Below, piece by piece: positions 45,554 through 57,844 of a DNA stretch of 64,000 bases (position 1 is its first letter; every line of letters begins with the position of its first letter). The DNA is from JBAXXL01 sp038206725 (GTDB lineage: Bacteria; Bacteroidota; Ignavibacteria; Kapaibacteriales; UBA2268): NCBI GenBank assembly GCA_038206725.1, contig JBBRAO010000003.1, positions 1 through 64,000 of the forward strand. The letters run 5' to 3'. The notes beneath the pieces were generated by a model. That model saw nothing but the letters and a program-made list of their open reading frames with translations. It made no database searches and was not told the DNA's origin. Both the position numbers and the translations under genes were made by a program.

Positions 45554-46903
45554 ATGAAGAATTGTATTGTAAATAGTAAAATTATCGAAAAATATGCGAC
45601 GAAATTCGGCTTAAAGAATTTTGGACAAGCTTCAATTCGCGAAATTGTTCAATTAATTAATCACATTGAAAAGGACTCCGGGGTTCGCTATGTCCGTATG
45701 GAAATGGGTGTTCCGGGTTTGCCTTCTATAGAACTTGCAGTTAATGCACAAATTGAAGCTCTAAAAGATAATGTTGATGCGGTTTATCCATTAATTGACG
45801 GATGGGGTGAATTAAAAAACCAAACTTCGCTATTTTTAAAGAATTTCGCAAACATCGACGTTCCGGCAGAGTGTTGTATTACTACAGCAGGTTCGATGCA
45901 AGGCACTTATGCGGCATTTCTTCTCGCCGGAAAAATAGATAAGAAGAAAGACACTGCTTTATTTATTGATCCGGGGTTCCCTGTTCAAAAAATGCAGATG
46001 CAAATCCAAGGTAATAAATACGAAACCTTCGATATTTATCAATTCCGCGGTGAAAACCTTAAGGAAAAATTAGAATCATATTTAAGCAAGGGCAATATTA
46101 GTTCCATCATCTATTCGAGTCCAAATAATCCTACTTGGATTACATTCACCGAAGAAGAACTGCAAATAATAGCCGAATTAGCTGACAAATATGATGTGAT
46201 AGTAATGGAAGATTTGGCGTATTTTGGTTTGGACTTTAGAATTGATATATCCACTCCCGGTGTTCCGCCGTATCAACCGAGTGCCGCGCAATACACCGAC
46301 AATTGGATGATTTTCTTGTCAGGTTCAAAAATGTTTTCTTATGCGGGTCCTCGTTGCGCAATGTTGATTATGTCTGAAAAATTATGGAATCGTGAGTATC
46401 CTGACCTTCTCGAAAGTCTTGGAGTAGCGAAATTCGGGCGTGCTTTGGTCTATAAAGCACTTTATCCGTTATCGGCTGGTGTTAACAACTCCGCTCAAAG
46501 AGGATTGGCAGCAATCTTTAAAGCCTGCAATGAAGGCAGATTTAATTTTGTAGAATATGCACGCGAATATTCAGAAAAAGCAAAGATAATGAAAGCAATA
46601 TTTCTAAAACACAATTTCTACATTATATATGATAAGGACGGCAAAGCTCCAATTGGCGATGGATTCTATTTTACAATAGGTTATCCGGCAATGGTTGGCG
46701 ATGAACTGCTGACAAATTTAATACATTACGGTATAAGCGCAATATCGCTATCTACAACAGGGAGTACTCGTGATGGTGTTAGAGCCTGCGTTTCTCACGT
46801 TTACCGCGATCAATTCGATGATTTGGATGCTAGGTTGGAGCAATTCACAAAAGACTTCCCAATCGATGAATGGATAAAGAAATTAGCAGAACAAGATTTG
46901 TAA
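45554..46903 (+). CDS. PLP-dependent class I/II aminotransferase
   Basis: The protein has the fold-type-I layout: TAGSMQGTYAAFLLAG in the cofactor-phosphate region, SSPNNPTWITFTEEEL (the PNNPT motif), VIVMEDLAYFGLD (Asp binding the pyridine nitrogen), SGSKMFSYAGPRCA with the Schiff-base lysine, and a C-terminal arginine region (STRDGVRACVSH). It is about 450 residues. Substrate cannot be read from the sequence; aspartate/aromatic-type or a biosynthetic role is possible. I chose the ATG at 45554; an in-frame TTG four codons earlier is an alternative. The divergent patatin gene shares the short upstream gap. Confidence 0.9.
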   Translation: MKNCIVNSKIIEKYATKFGLKNFGQASIREIVQLINHIEKDSGVRYVRMEMGVPGLPSIELAVNAQIEALKDNVDAVYPLIDGWGELKNQTSLFLKNFANIDVPAECCITTAGSMQGTYAAFLLAGKIDKKKDTALFIDPGFPVQKMQMQIQGNKYETFDIYQFRGENLKEKLESYLSKGNISSIIYSSPNNPTWITFTEEELQIIAELADKYDVIVMEDLAYFGLDFRIDISTPGVPPYQPSAAQYTDNWMIFLSGSKMFSYAGPRCAMLIMSEKLWNREYPDLLESLGVAKFGRALVYKALYPLSAGVNNSAQRGLAAIFKACNEGRFNFVEYAREYSEKAKIMKAIFLKHNFYIIYDKDGKAPIGDGFYFTIGYPAMVGDELLTNLIHYGISAISLSTTGSTRDGVRACVSHVYRDQFDDLDARLEQFTKDFPIDEWIKKLAEQDL

Positions 46904-46996
46904 AAACAACGAACAAACACATAGATATGCTTCACCAAGCTATTGATATATATATATGGTACAGTCATCACTGATGATAAGATATCTAAAACAAAT

Positions 46997-47022
46997 CGTT
47001 CTCAAGCTCCCGCTTGGGAACG
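46997..47022. repeat. REP-like palindrome, copy 3
   Basis: CGTTCTCAAGCTCCCGCTTG followed by GGAACG is a nearly perfect palindrome and is followed by ATTTTTG. It could therefore also end transcription of the aminotransferase gene. Confidence 0.75.
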
Positions 47023-47135
47023 ATTTTTGCAAATAATTCACAAGATATGTTTGCGTAATTGCATTTTATTTTGATTTAGCAGTGTTGAATTTGAGATATT
47101 CAATAATATTATATTAACGTCATATAGGGACTGTA

Positions 47136-47645
47136 ATGAGGAAATTGATTTATATGTCAGGTTGTGTTGGTTATTCTTTCGTTAACGATTGTACAGGCAC
47201 AGTAGGACGGATTGCAGGCTGTTTGGAAAGCAGGTTATCCGAATCTACCATTTGACGGAGTTTCGAGCAATGGGTTCAATGTAGGCGTCGCATTGCTGGA
47301 TTGTAGCAGTAAAAGCGGAATGTATTACGGGCTGGATGGATTTTTTGCAGGATTGTTTAATAAGGCGGATGATTTCCAGAGTATTGTTAGTGTGGACCGA
47401 TGACAGGGATTCGCTTTGTGAAAGAGTCGGGTTATACTTTTGAATTGGGACTGGGCACCGGGCTATCGCAGGTGAAGTTGGTTGACAAAGACGGAGCGGT
47501 CTTTAAACAGAGTTGTATCAATGGTCAGACAAGATTAGGTATGGGTTTTAAGAATTATATGATTGAATTTCAAGCCGGATATTATATGAATTCAGCAAAA
47601 TGCTTCAGTGCTATATCTATAAACTACAAGTACAAATTAGGATAA
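47136..47645 (+). pseudogene. Outer-membrane protein gene destroyed by several frameshifts
   Basis: The pieces of one small barrel protein lie in three frames in order. A start codon with RKLIYM comes first. Then, in another frame, a signal-peptide tail VVLVILSLTIVQAQ ends in a stop. Next comes AVWKAGYPNLPFDGVSSNGF... in the frame from 47212. Finally TGIRFVKESGYTFELGLGTG... in the frame from 47400 runs to KYKLG. The latter two overlap by ATGA, so they could be read as two ORFs, but the content is one barrel: the first holds early strands and the second the late strands with an aromatic end. A hairpin with T tail (47690-47728) follows. Confidence 0.65.
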
Positions 47646-47897
47646 GACATAGTTTCCAATTTCACTTTTGTGATATTAAATTGGTTTATGAACCCTCTTA
47701 ATAATTGAATTTTTCGGAGGGTTCCTTTATATGGGATGAAAAATGCTCAAAAACCGGCTTTGTAATATGGCTGAATTAGGAAATAATGTCAAATATTATA
47801 AAAAGGGCTATATTATTCTTTTTGTGTAACAAAGGTGAATATAGAGCATTCGTCGGAGAAAATAATTGTGGAAAATATGAAATAAATGGAGAATATA

Positions 47898-47955
47898 TTT
47901 GGTTGGTATTGAAAAAAGCCCTAATTTAGTATTCTGTCTTGAACGCAGGACAGAA
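47898..47955 (+). promoter_or_regulatory. rRNA promoter P1 with start-site hairpin
   Basis: TTTG at 47898-47901 and TAATTTAG at 47922-47929 are 20 bases apart. A hairpin TTCTGTC...GACAGAA (47932-47955) follows at once. The -7 box has one change from the TAATTTTG of the other four copies. Confidence 0.7.
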
Positions 47956-48026
47956 AAACAGTTATTTGAAAAGACAAACGGAATGTGCGATAAAATTTAT
48001 CAAAACAAAAAAAATATTCAAAGAAA

Positions 48027-48058
48027 TTTGGTTATTGAATAAAAAGGTTGTAATTTTG
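48027..48058 (+). promoter_or_regulatory. rRNA promoter P2
   Basis: TTTG at 48027-48030 and TAATTTTG at 48051-48058 have a 20-base spacer. An A-rich tract precedes the -33 box. The whole unit from CAAACGGAATGTGCGATAAA through the promoter is repeated almost exactly for P3. Confidence 0.85.
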
Positions 48059-48153
48059 AATTCTTCTTTTTTGGCAGACAAAAAAAAGGTTATTTGAAAG
48101 AGCAAACGGAATGTGCGATAAAATTTATCAAAACAAAAAAATATTCAAAGAAA

Positions 48154-48206
48154 TTTGGTTATTAAATGAAAAGTTTGTAATTTTGAATTCTGTTTTTTTA
48201 GCAGAA
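48154..48206 (+). promoter_or_regulatory. rRNA promoter P3 with start-site hairpin
   Basis: TTTG at 48154-48157 and TAATTTTG at 48178-48185, spacer 20. Directly after comes TTCTG...CAGAA (48188-48206) as a short hairpin with a T-rich loop. Confidence 0.85.
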
Positions 48207-48269
48207 ACAAAAAATAGTTATTTGTAAAAACGGTCAGGCAAAAATATTTTTGGAAATATTAAAAAAATA

Positions 48270-48321
48270 TTTGGCGGTTACATAAAAGTTTTGTAATTTT
48301 GAATTCTGCTTTTTTAGCAGA
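48270..48321 (+). promoter_or_regulatory. rRNA promoter P4 with start-site hairpin
   Basis: TTTG at 48270-48273 and TAATTTTG at 48294-48301, spacer 20, then TCTGC...GCAGA (48305-48321). The upstream part of this unit (GTCAGGCAAAAATATTTTTG) differs from P2/P3 but is shared with P5. Confidence 0.85.
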
Positions 48322-48386
48322 GACAAAAAAACAGTTATTTGGAAAAACAGTCAGGCAAAAATATTTTTAGAAATATTAAAAAAATA

Positions 48387-48437
48387 TTTGGCAGTTTAAA
48401 AAAAGTTTTGTAATTTTGAAGTCCGTCGCAGGACGGA
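48387..48437 (+). promoter_or_regulatory. rRNA promoter P5 with start-site hairpin
   Basis: TTTG at 48387-48390 and TAATTTTG at 48411-48418, spacer 20, then the hairpin TCCGTC-GCAG-GACGGA (48422-48437). It is the promoter nearest to 16S, about 150 bases before the mature end. Confidence 0.85.
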
Positions 48438-48566
48438 AATTTGAAATTAAAAGTGAAACAAAAAGTTCATTGAAAATTGGAAGCAGTATTTTGAAAATGA
48501 CAAATTAACATACGTCATATTCAGTGATTTAGAGAAACAAAAATAGCAAGAGATCAAACAATATAT

Positions 48567-50055
<1,489 letters not shown>

Positions 50056-50131
50056 AAAGAGTAAAAAAACAAAACAAGTATTCTCTAAATCTACTGCTTC
50101 CTATTTTGAGTGAATTTTTCTAATAGGGTAT

Positions 50132-50206
<75 letters not shown>

Positions 50207-50212
50207 CATTCA

Positions 50213-50285
50213 GGGTCCTTAGCTCAGCTGGGAGAGCGCTAGATTTGCATTCTAGAGGTCAACGGTTCGATCCCGTTAGGATCCA
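50213..50285 (+). tRNA. tRNA-Ala (anticodon TGC)
   Basis: The acceptor GGGTCCT pairs with AGGATCC; the anticodon arm TAGAT/TTGCAT/TCTA holds TGC; T arm CGGTTCGATCCCG. It lies seven bases after tRNA-Ile in the rRNA spacer, the usual Ile-Ala pair. Confidence 0.95.
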
Positions 50286-50333
50286 CTACAAAATTTACGT
50301 ACATTGAAAATTAAGATGAAAGACAACATATAA

Positions 50334-50357
50334 AGTCTTTAAGAAGGATCGAGTAAA
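50334..50357 (+). promoter_or_regulatory. Left arm of the 23S rRNA processing stem
   Basis: AGTCTTTAAGAAGGATCGAG plus TAAA pairs over all 24 bases (one G-U) with 53284-53307 behind 23S, forming the long RNase III-type stem that loops out 23S rRNA. Confidence 0.85.
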
Positions 50358-50434
50358 AAAGTGCAAGCGAGTATAATAACTCAACACAAGTGTTTAATAA
50401 TATAAAAGTTACTTTTATAATCTAAAAAGCTTAT

Positions 50435-53256
<2,822 letters not shown>

Positions 53257-53324
53257 AAAATTGCGTTATTATGTAGACTTGTATTTACTCGATCCTTCTT
53301 AGAGACTGAAATAAAAAGTTTTTT

Positions 53325-53440
53325 CTTGGTGACTATAGTGCGGAGGGTACACCTCTTCCCATTCCGAACAGAGTAGTTAAGTTCCGTTACGCCGATGGTA
53401 CTGATAGGGCAGCCTTTTGGGAGAGTAGGAAGTCGCCAAG
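53325..53440 (+). rRNA. rrf: 5S ribosomal RNA
   Basis: The terminal stem CTTGGTGAC pairs with GTCGCCAAG. Inside are CCCATTCCGAACAGAGTAGT and TTAAGTTCCGTTACGCCGAT, the conserved loop regions, and GGGAGAGTAGG near the 3' end. Length 116, normal for bacteria. Confidence 0.95.
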
Positions 53441-53455
53441 TTAATTTAAAAATAG

Positions 53456-53487
53456 AAGCCTGTGTGTATAACACAGGCTTTTGTTGT
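53456..53487 (+). terminator. rRNA operon terminator T1
   Basis: AAGCCTGTGT and ACACAGGCTT form a perfect 10-bp stem with a 5-base loop, followed by TTTGTTGT, 16 bases after 5S. Confidence 0.92.
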
Positions 53488-53542
53488 ATATAATCAGCTC
53501 ATAGAGTTCAAAGTTACGAAAGAAAGTTGAGAAATTTCGAAT

Positions 53543-53569
53543 AGACCCGCATTTATGTGGGTTTTTTTT
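53543..53569 (+). terminator. rRNA operon terminator T2
   Basis: ACCCGCAT and ATGTGGGT form an 8-bp stem (one G-T pair) with a 2-base core loop and a run of nine Ts. Together with T1 it makes a tandem stop behind the rRNA operon. Confidence 0.85.
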
Positions 53570-54192
53570 TGGTTGAGAGGGTCAGGGATTTGATGACGGC
53601 GGAAAAAAAGGGGAAGGGATGATAGAACTAAGCAAGAAAATAATTGATTTAATAGGAAAATAGCGTAACTTTCTTTTACGAACAACCGATACTACAATCG
53701 TTTTCAATTGTTTTTCCATCGGTTGATTAATAGTTCAATAATACCAGTCGGGAAAGGAAAATGCAGGTTATGCTGAGCAGTTGCTCACAAATACTTCAAT
53801 TAAGTTAACCGAAGCATTAGGCGAAGGTTGCTTTTTTGGTAGTCGGCAGGTCCGATTTACTTTTGACGAAGAGGATTATTTCATTGACATTGTGTTTAAT
53901 AACTGAAATTCAAATGTTTTGTTCTAATTTTTCCCCAAAAATCGGCAAACTTAAGCATCTGGATTAGGGTTAAATGCAAATGTATATAACATAATACCGA
54001 AGATTTGTTCAAACTTATGATGTAAATACAAGAATCGAACTAATTGTATGTAAGAATAAAATTGACGCAGTTGTAGAAATCACATTACCCAAGCACAATC
54101 AATAGTTATTCGCGATAAAATATCAAACCATCTTATCGAGTAAAGAAGCTTTAACGCAAATCATCGAGAGAAACACTAATGAGTACAGATAA
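53570..54192 (+). pseudogene. YhcG/DUF1016 family PDDEXK nuclease, heavily decayed
   Basis: Fragments of one protein appear in order. First is YAEQLLTNTSIKLTEALGEG (from about 53769). Next, in a shifted frame, comes SRQVRFTFDEEDYFIDIVFN, then a gap, then QMYIT*YRRFVQTYDVNTRI, KNKIDAVVEITLPKHNQ*, and FAIKYQTILSSKEALTQIIE to a stop at 54190-54192. These match the N-terminal helix region and the C-terminal PDDEXK nuclease domain of YhcG/DUF1016 proteins, often found near restriction systems. The middle with the ExK-type catalytic strand is missing, and two in-frame stops (TAA, TAG) break the end. The 5' limit is uncertain; the first 190 bases have only faint similarity. Confidence 0.7.
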
Positions 54193-54392
54193 TTTAGCGA
54201 AAGTTTACCATTTGGAAAACAGCAAAGTACAGTATTATGATTTGACGATATATTCCATTATCAGAAAATCATAATCGTGCATACGGAAACCGATAGGACA
54301 ATGCAGTAAGTTGATGGGATTGAGGTGGAGTAGGATTTAATAAAAACGTTCCCAAGCAGGGAGCTTGGGAACGAGAAAAAAAAATTTATTGC
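54193..54392. other. Short gap with a REP palindrome; possible 32-codon remnant
   Basis: An ATG at 54179, overlapping the nuclease remnant, opens a 32-codon frame (MSTDNLAKVYHLENSK...) that I regard as a fragment. The rest is non-coding and ends in the REP-like palindrome. Confidence 0.35.
54347..54373 (-). terminator. REP-like palindrome copy 4, placed as terminator of the Tricorn-like gene
   Basis: CGTTCCCAAGC (54347-54357) pairs perfectly with GCTTGGGAACG (54363-54373) over 11 bp. Read on the minus strand it follows the protease stop codon by 19 bases and is followed by TTTTTA, so this repeat copy seems to double as a terminator. Confidence 0.7.
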
Positions 54393-57300
54393 TTATTTGC
54401 TTTTATTTGGGAATGGAGGAACTGTTGGAACTTTCGGACCGTTGTAAGTCTTCAATTCTAAGATTATCTCGTCAATACCGCGTTGCAATTGGTCGTCTTT
54501 GCCAAGGTATTCTTCCATTGGGTTGTTGTCAACTTCGATATCCGGTTCTTGACCAACGCCTTCTAAAACCCATTTTCCATTTGCGCCAAAGTTACCGAAT
54601 TCTGGTTTCATCATATATCCGCCATCCAAAAACGGCAAACTTCCTCTTATACCAATAACACCGCCCCAAGAGCGTTTTCCGATTAATTTACCCATAGCTA
54701 AAGTTTTAAATTGGTACGGGAACATATCGCCATCGCTCATAGATTGCTGATTGATTAAGCAAACCAATGGTCCGCATAACGCTCCGTCAGGTTTTTTAGA
54801 AACTAGTTCTTGGTTTCGGGCGTGACCTGCGAAAACCAAGTCGCGTTGCAAACGCTCGATAATAAGCGGAGAAACATTACCACCGCCGTTATATCTGTCG
54901 TCAATTATCATACCGTCTTTGTTTGCTTGAGGGAAATAGTATTTGAAGAATTCATTCAAACCGTTGTCATACCCCATATCAGGAATATGAACATATCCGA
55001 TTTTGCCATTTGTTGCTTTTTCAACGAATTTACGGTTACCTTCAACCCAGTTGAAATAGCGTAATTTGCTTTCGTTGCCGATAGTTTTGACGGTTATTTC
55101 ACGCGCGCCGGTTTTGCTCACTGTGCTGTTTATAAGTAAAGTTACAAATTTGTCAGCTTTGCCGACCAATGCTTTGAACGGATGGTTGGTTTCCGATAGG
55201 TCAACACCATCGATTGCTAAAATATAATCGCCTTCCTTAACTTTCAATCCCGGTTCGGTTAACGGTGATTTTGTGTCGGCATCCCAATTTCTTCCTTCAA
55301 GGATTTTAGTGATTTTGTAAGCACCGTTTTCGTAAGCGAAGTCAGCGGCTAACAAACCGATAAGAACTTTTTCAACGTGAGGGGCGTCGCCACCGCCTAC
55401 GTAAGCGTGTCCGATGCACAATTCGCCAATCATTTCACCAATGATGTAAGTCAGGTCGTCGCGGTGAACTACAAAGTCAACTAGAGGTTTATAGCGTTTG
55501 TAAATCATATCCCAATCTAAGCCGTGCATACCGGGGTCGTAGAGGAAGTATTTCATTTGTCGCCAAGCTTCGTCGTAGATTTGGTTCCATTCGGCTTTTT
55601 TGTCTAAATTAACTTTCATATCGGAAAGGTCTATTTTATTTTCAGGTTTTACTTTTTTGCTTAAATCTTCGATATAATAATTATGATCTTTCGCAATCAT
55701 AATTGATTTACCATCGGCGGATATTTCATAACCTGTAAAATCGCCAACTTCATTTTCTTCTTTCTCTTTAAAGTCATAATAATACAAAGCTGATTTTCCA
55801 CCATCTTCAGTTCTGACGTAATATAGTTTGTTTTCCAAAGGTGTCAAACCAGAATAGCTTGCGGCTTTACCCGGGATTTCAAAAATTCTGTCGCGGATTC
55901 CGGCTAAATCTATTCTTATGCCTTGTTCTTTTTTCTTGGCTTCTTTCTCTTTTTTCGTTTTCTTATCTTTCTTTTCCTCTTTAGTATCGGGTTTTACTTC
56001 CTTCTCTTCTTTGACTTTGACCTCATCGGAGACGAATTTAGTAATAGGATTATCTAAAGTGTCTTGAAGGCAAACCGCGAATAAAGTAGTCATATTTTCA
56101 TAAATGACGTTATATTCGAAAGCTCCGCCTTTGCCGCGGAAAGTTCTATCGGAAGCGAAATATATGTATTTGCCGTCAGGTGCGAAGACCGGATTGTATG
56201 AACCGAAGTAAGAATCAGTAACAGGTGTTGTTGTTCCATCGGCTAGATTATATAAATATACAACTGATATTTCATTTTCAGCATTATCGGAATAAGTTAC
56301 CCATTTGCTATCCGGTGACCAAGTGAAATCCTTCAATTCCCATACTTTGGAATGGATGATGGTTTTGCTGGTTTTTGTCGCCAAATCAATCAAATCGATA
56401 TTCATCAATTTGTCGGAGCAAAGGAGTTTTTTGCTGTCCGGTGACCAAAGGAGTTTAAAGCGATAAGAAGCCACGGCGTCGGGATAAGTTGTAATTTTTT
56501 CTTTACCGGTACCGTCAGGTTTCACTATGTAAACTTCGTCTTTTTTATTTTCATCACTAATATAAGCAATCCATTTTCCATCAGGTGACCAAACAGGATT
56601 CCTATCGTGAGTGCCTGGTGTATTTGTCAAATTACGGATGTTTCCGTTTTTGCGTGGAGCTGTGAAAATATCGCCGCGAGCCGAAAAGACTGCTCTGTTT
56701 GCGTCGGGTGCTATTTCAGCACTTGCGACATTGTCTTTTACAGATTGGATTTTTGTGCGAGCCATTGGGAAATCTTCGGCTATTTCGATATTAACTTTTT
56801 TAACTTCGTCGTTAGCCAAATCAACCAAATAGACATATCCGCCATTTTCAAATGCGATGTATTTTGATCCTAATGATGGGAATTTCACGTCAAATTCGTT
56901 GAAATTTGTGATTTTCTTTGTTTCGCCCGATTTGGAATCATAACAAAACAGGTTCATAGTGTGGTCGCGATCGGACAAGTAATAAACTTTATCTTTGTAC
57001 CATAGTGGGATAATATCCTGATCAGGATTATTCGTGATATTTTTAATTTCTTTTGTTTTTAGGTCAGTAATCCAGATGTCGTCTGCTTGGCCACCGCGAT
57101 ATCGTTTCCAAGTGCGGTATTCGCGGAAAATTCTGTTCATTGCTAATTTTGATTTATCAGGAGAGTAGTATGCGTAACCGCTCCACATTAGCGGCAGTTC
57201 TTGGGGTAATTTGCCGTCTGTTGAAACTTCGTAAAGTTTACCGCAAAGCGCATTAAAGCTTTTTCCTCTACCGCGGTAAAGAATCTTATCGCCTTCCGGT

Positions 57301-57671
57301 AACCATTGCATTATAATTTTGTCCGGACCCATACGCTCAGGCATACTTCCTAAATCCATTGTGTAGGTAAGACGGTATGGAATACCGCCGTCTTTTGGTA
57401 TTGTGTAAATTTCGCGGTTGCCGTCATATTCGCCGGTAAACGCGATTTTTGTTTCATCGGGGGAGAAACGAGGGTACATTTCCAATCCTTCCGAAGTAGT
57501 TAATTTGCGGGCTAATCCTCCGGCAATTGGAACGGTGTAAATATCGCCACCGTAGCAAAATACTATATCACGCGATGAAGCGTTGGGATAGCGCAATAAT
57601 CTTGTCTCACCGCCATAAGCCAATGACGAAGCGAAGATAAGACAAAAAAGCGTCAACAATAGTTTATTCAT
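54393..57671 (-). CDS. Tricorn-like protease (S41 family, beta-propeller plus PDZ)
   Basis: The 1092-residue protein has a signal peptide (MNKLLLTLFCLIFASSLAYG). The N-terminal half is built of WD40/PD40-like propeller repeats (YPRFSPDETKIAFTGEYDGN, DRNPVWSPDGKWIAYISDEN, YNPVFAPDGKYIYFASDRTF). A very Lys/Glu-rich linker lies at about 545-585. Then come a tricorn C1-like helical part, a PDZ domain (LKVKEGDYILAIDGVDLSET) and the S41 core: IGYVHIPDMGYDNG, GMIIDDRYNGGGNVSPLIIE and the nucleophile region INQQSMSDGDMFPY. Tricorn degrades peptides; the signal peptide here points to the periplasm rather than the cytosol of the archaeal prototype. Catalytic serine and following acidic residue are kept. 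No partner genes are near. Confidence 0.93.
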   Translation of the reverse strand: MNKLLLTLFCLIFASSLAYGGETRLLRYPNASSRDIVFCYGGDIYTVPIAGGLARKLTTSEGLEMYPRFSPDETKIAFTGEYDGNREIYTIPKDGGIPYRLTYTMDLGSMPERMGPDKIIMQWLPEGDKILYRGRGKSFNALCGKLYEVSTDGKLPQELPLMWSGYAYYSPDKSKLAMNRIFREYRTWKRYRGGQADDIWITDLKTKEIKNITNNPDQDIIPLWYKDKVYYLSDRDHTMNLFCYDSKSGETKKITNFNEFDVKFPSLGSKYIAFENGGYVYLVDLANDEVKKVNIEIAEDFPMARTKIQSVKDNVASAEIAPDANRAVFSARGDIFTAPRKNGNIRNLTNTPGTHDRNPVWSPDGKWIAYISDENKKDEVYIVKPDGTGKEKITTYPDAVASYRFKLLWSPDSKKLLCSDKLMNIDLIDLATKTSKTIIHSKVWELKDFTWSPDSKWVTYSDNAENEISVVYLYNLADGTTTPVTDSYFGSYNPVFAPDGKYIYFASDRTFRGKGGAFEYNVIYENMTTLFAVCLQDTLDNPITKFVSDEVKVKEEKEVKPDTKEEKKDKKTKKEKEAKKKEQGIRIDLAGIRDRIFEIPGKAASYSGLTPLENKLYYVRTEDGGKSALYYYDFKEKEENEVGDFTGYEISADGKSIMIAKDHNYYIEDLSKKVKPENKIDLSDMKVNLDKKAEWNQIYDEAWRQMKYFLYDPGMHGLDWDMIYKRYKPLVDFVVHRDDLTYIIGEMIGELCIGHAYVGGGDAPHVEKVLIGLLAADFAYENGAYKITKILEGRNWDADTKSPLTEPGLKVKEGDYILAIDGVDLSETNHPFKALVGKADKFVTLLINSTVSKTGAREITVKTIGNESKLRYFNWVEGNRKFVEKATNGKIGYVHIPDMGYDNGLNEFFKYYFPQANKDGMIIDDRYNGGGNVSPLIIERLQRDLVFAGHARNQELVSKKPDGALCGPLVCLINQQSMSDGDMFPYQFKTLAMGKLIGKRSWGGVIGIRGSLPFLDGGYMMKPEFGNFGANGKWVLEGVGQEPDIEVDNNPMEEYLGKDDQLQRGIDEIILELKTYNGPKVPTVPPFPNKSK

Positions 57672-57774
57672 AAAAATTCTTTTATTTATATATATAAAAC
57701 ATTAAAATTTCATTATTAATCATTAATAAACGATATTAATTGAGAATAGTTGTTACAAGTTCCAAATTTTACAA

Positions 57775-57806
57775 TTTTTTTTATTTCCTATAAAAACGTA
57801 ATTTTG
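57775..57806 (+). promoter_or_regulatory. Possible promoter of prfA
   Basis: TAATTTTG at 57799-57806 matches the -7 box of the rRNA promoters, with TTTT (instead of TTTG) 20 bases upstream. The prfA start is 38 bases further on. Confidence 0.4.
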
Positions 57807-57844
57807 AACATTGTAAATATACCAAATTAATAATAATAATAAAA

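Larger units (their letters stand above)
47646..48566. promoter_or_regulatory. rRNA operon control region (promoter array and leader)
   Basis: This 920-base stretch has no gene. It starts with the terminator-like hairpin GAACCCTC...GAGGGTTC (47690-47724). From about 47898 on it contains five tandem promoters, listed one by one. After the last promoter comes the 16S leader with the left half of an RNase III stem (GGAAGCAGTA 48479-48488 and GATTTAGAGAA 48536-48546). Both halves pair with a continuous segment behind 16S (50081-50101). Confidence 0.85.

Noticed and set aside
47400..47645. A separate 81-residue protein
   Set aside because: Content continues the barrel strands of the frame just before it; better read as the end of one frameshifted gene.
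47930..48430. Repeated units that at first resemble a CRISPR or other repeat array
   Set aside because: Units are 116-129 bp, similar over their whole length, and each contains a promoter at the same place; there are no short identical repeats with unrelated spacers and no cas genes.
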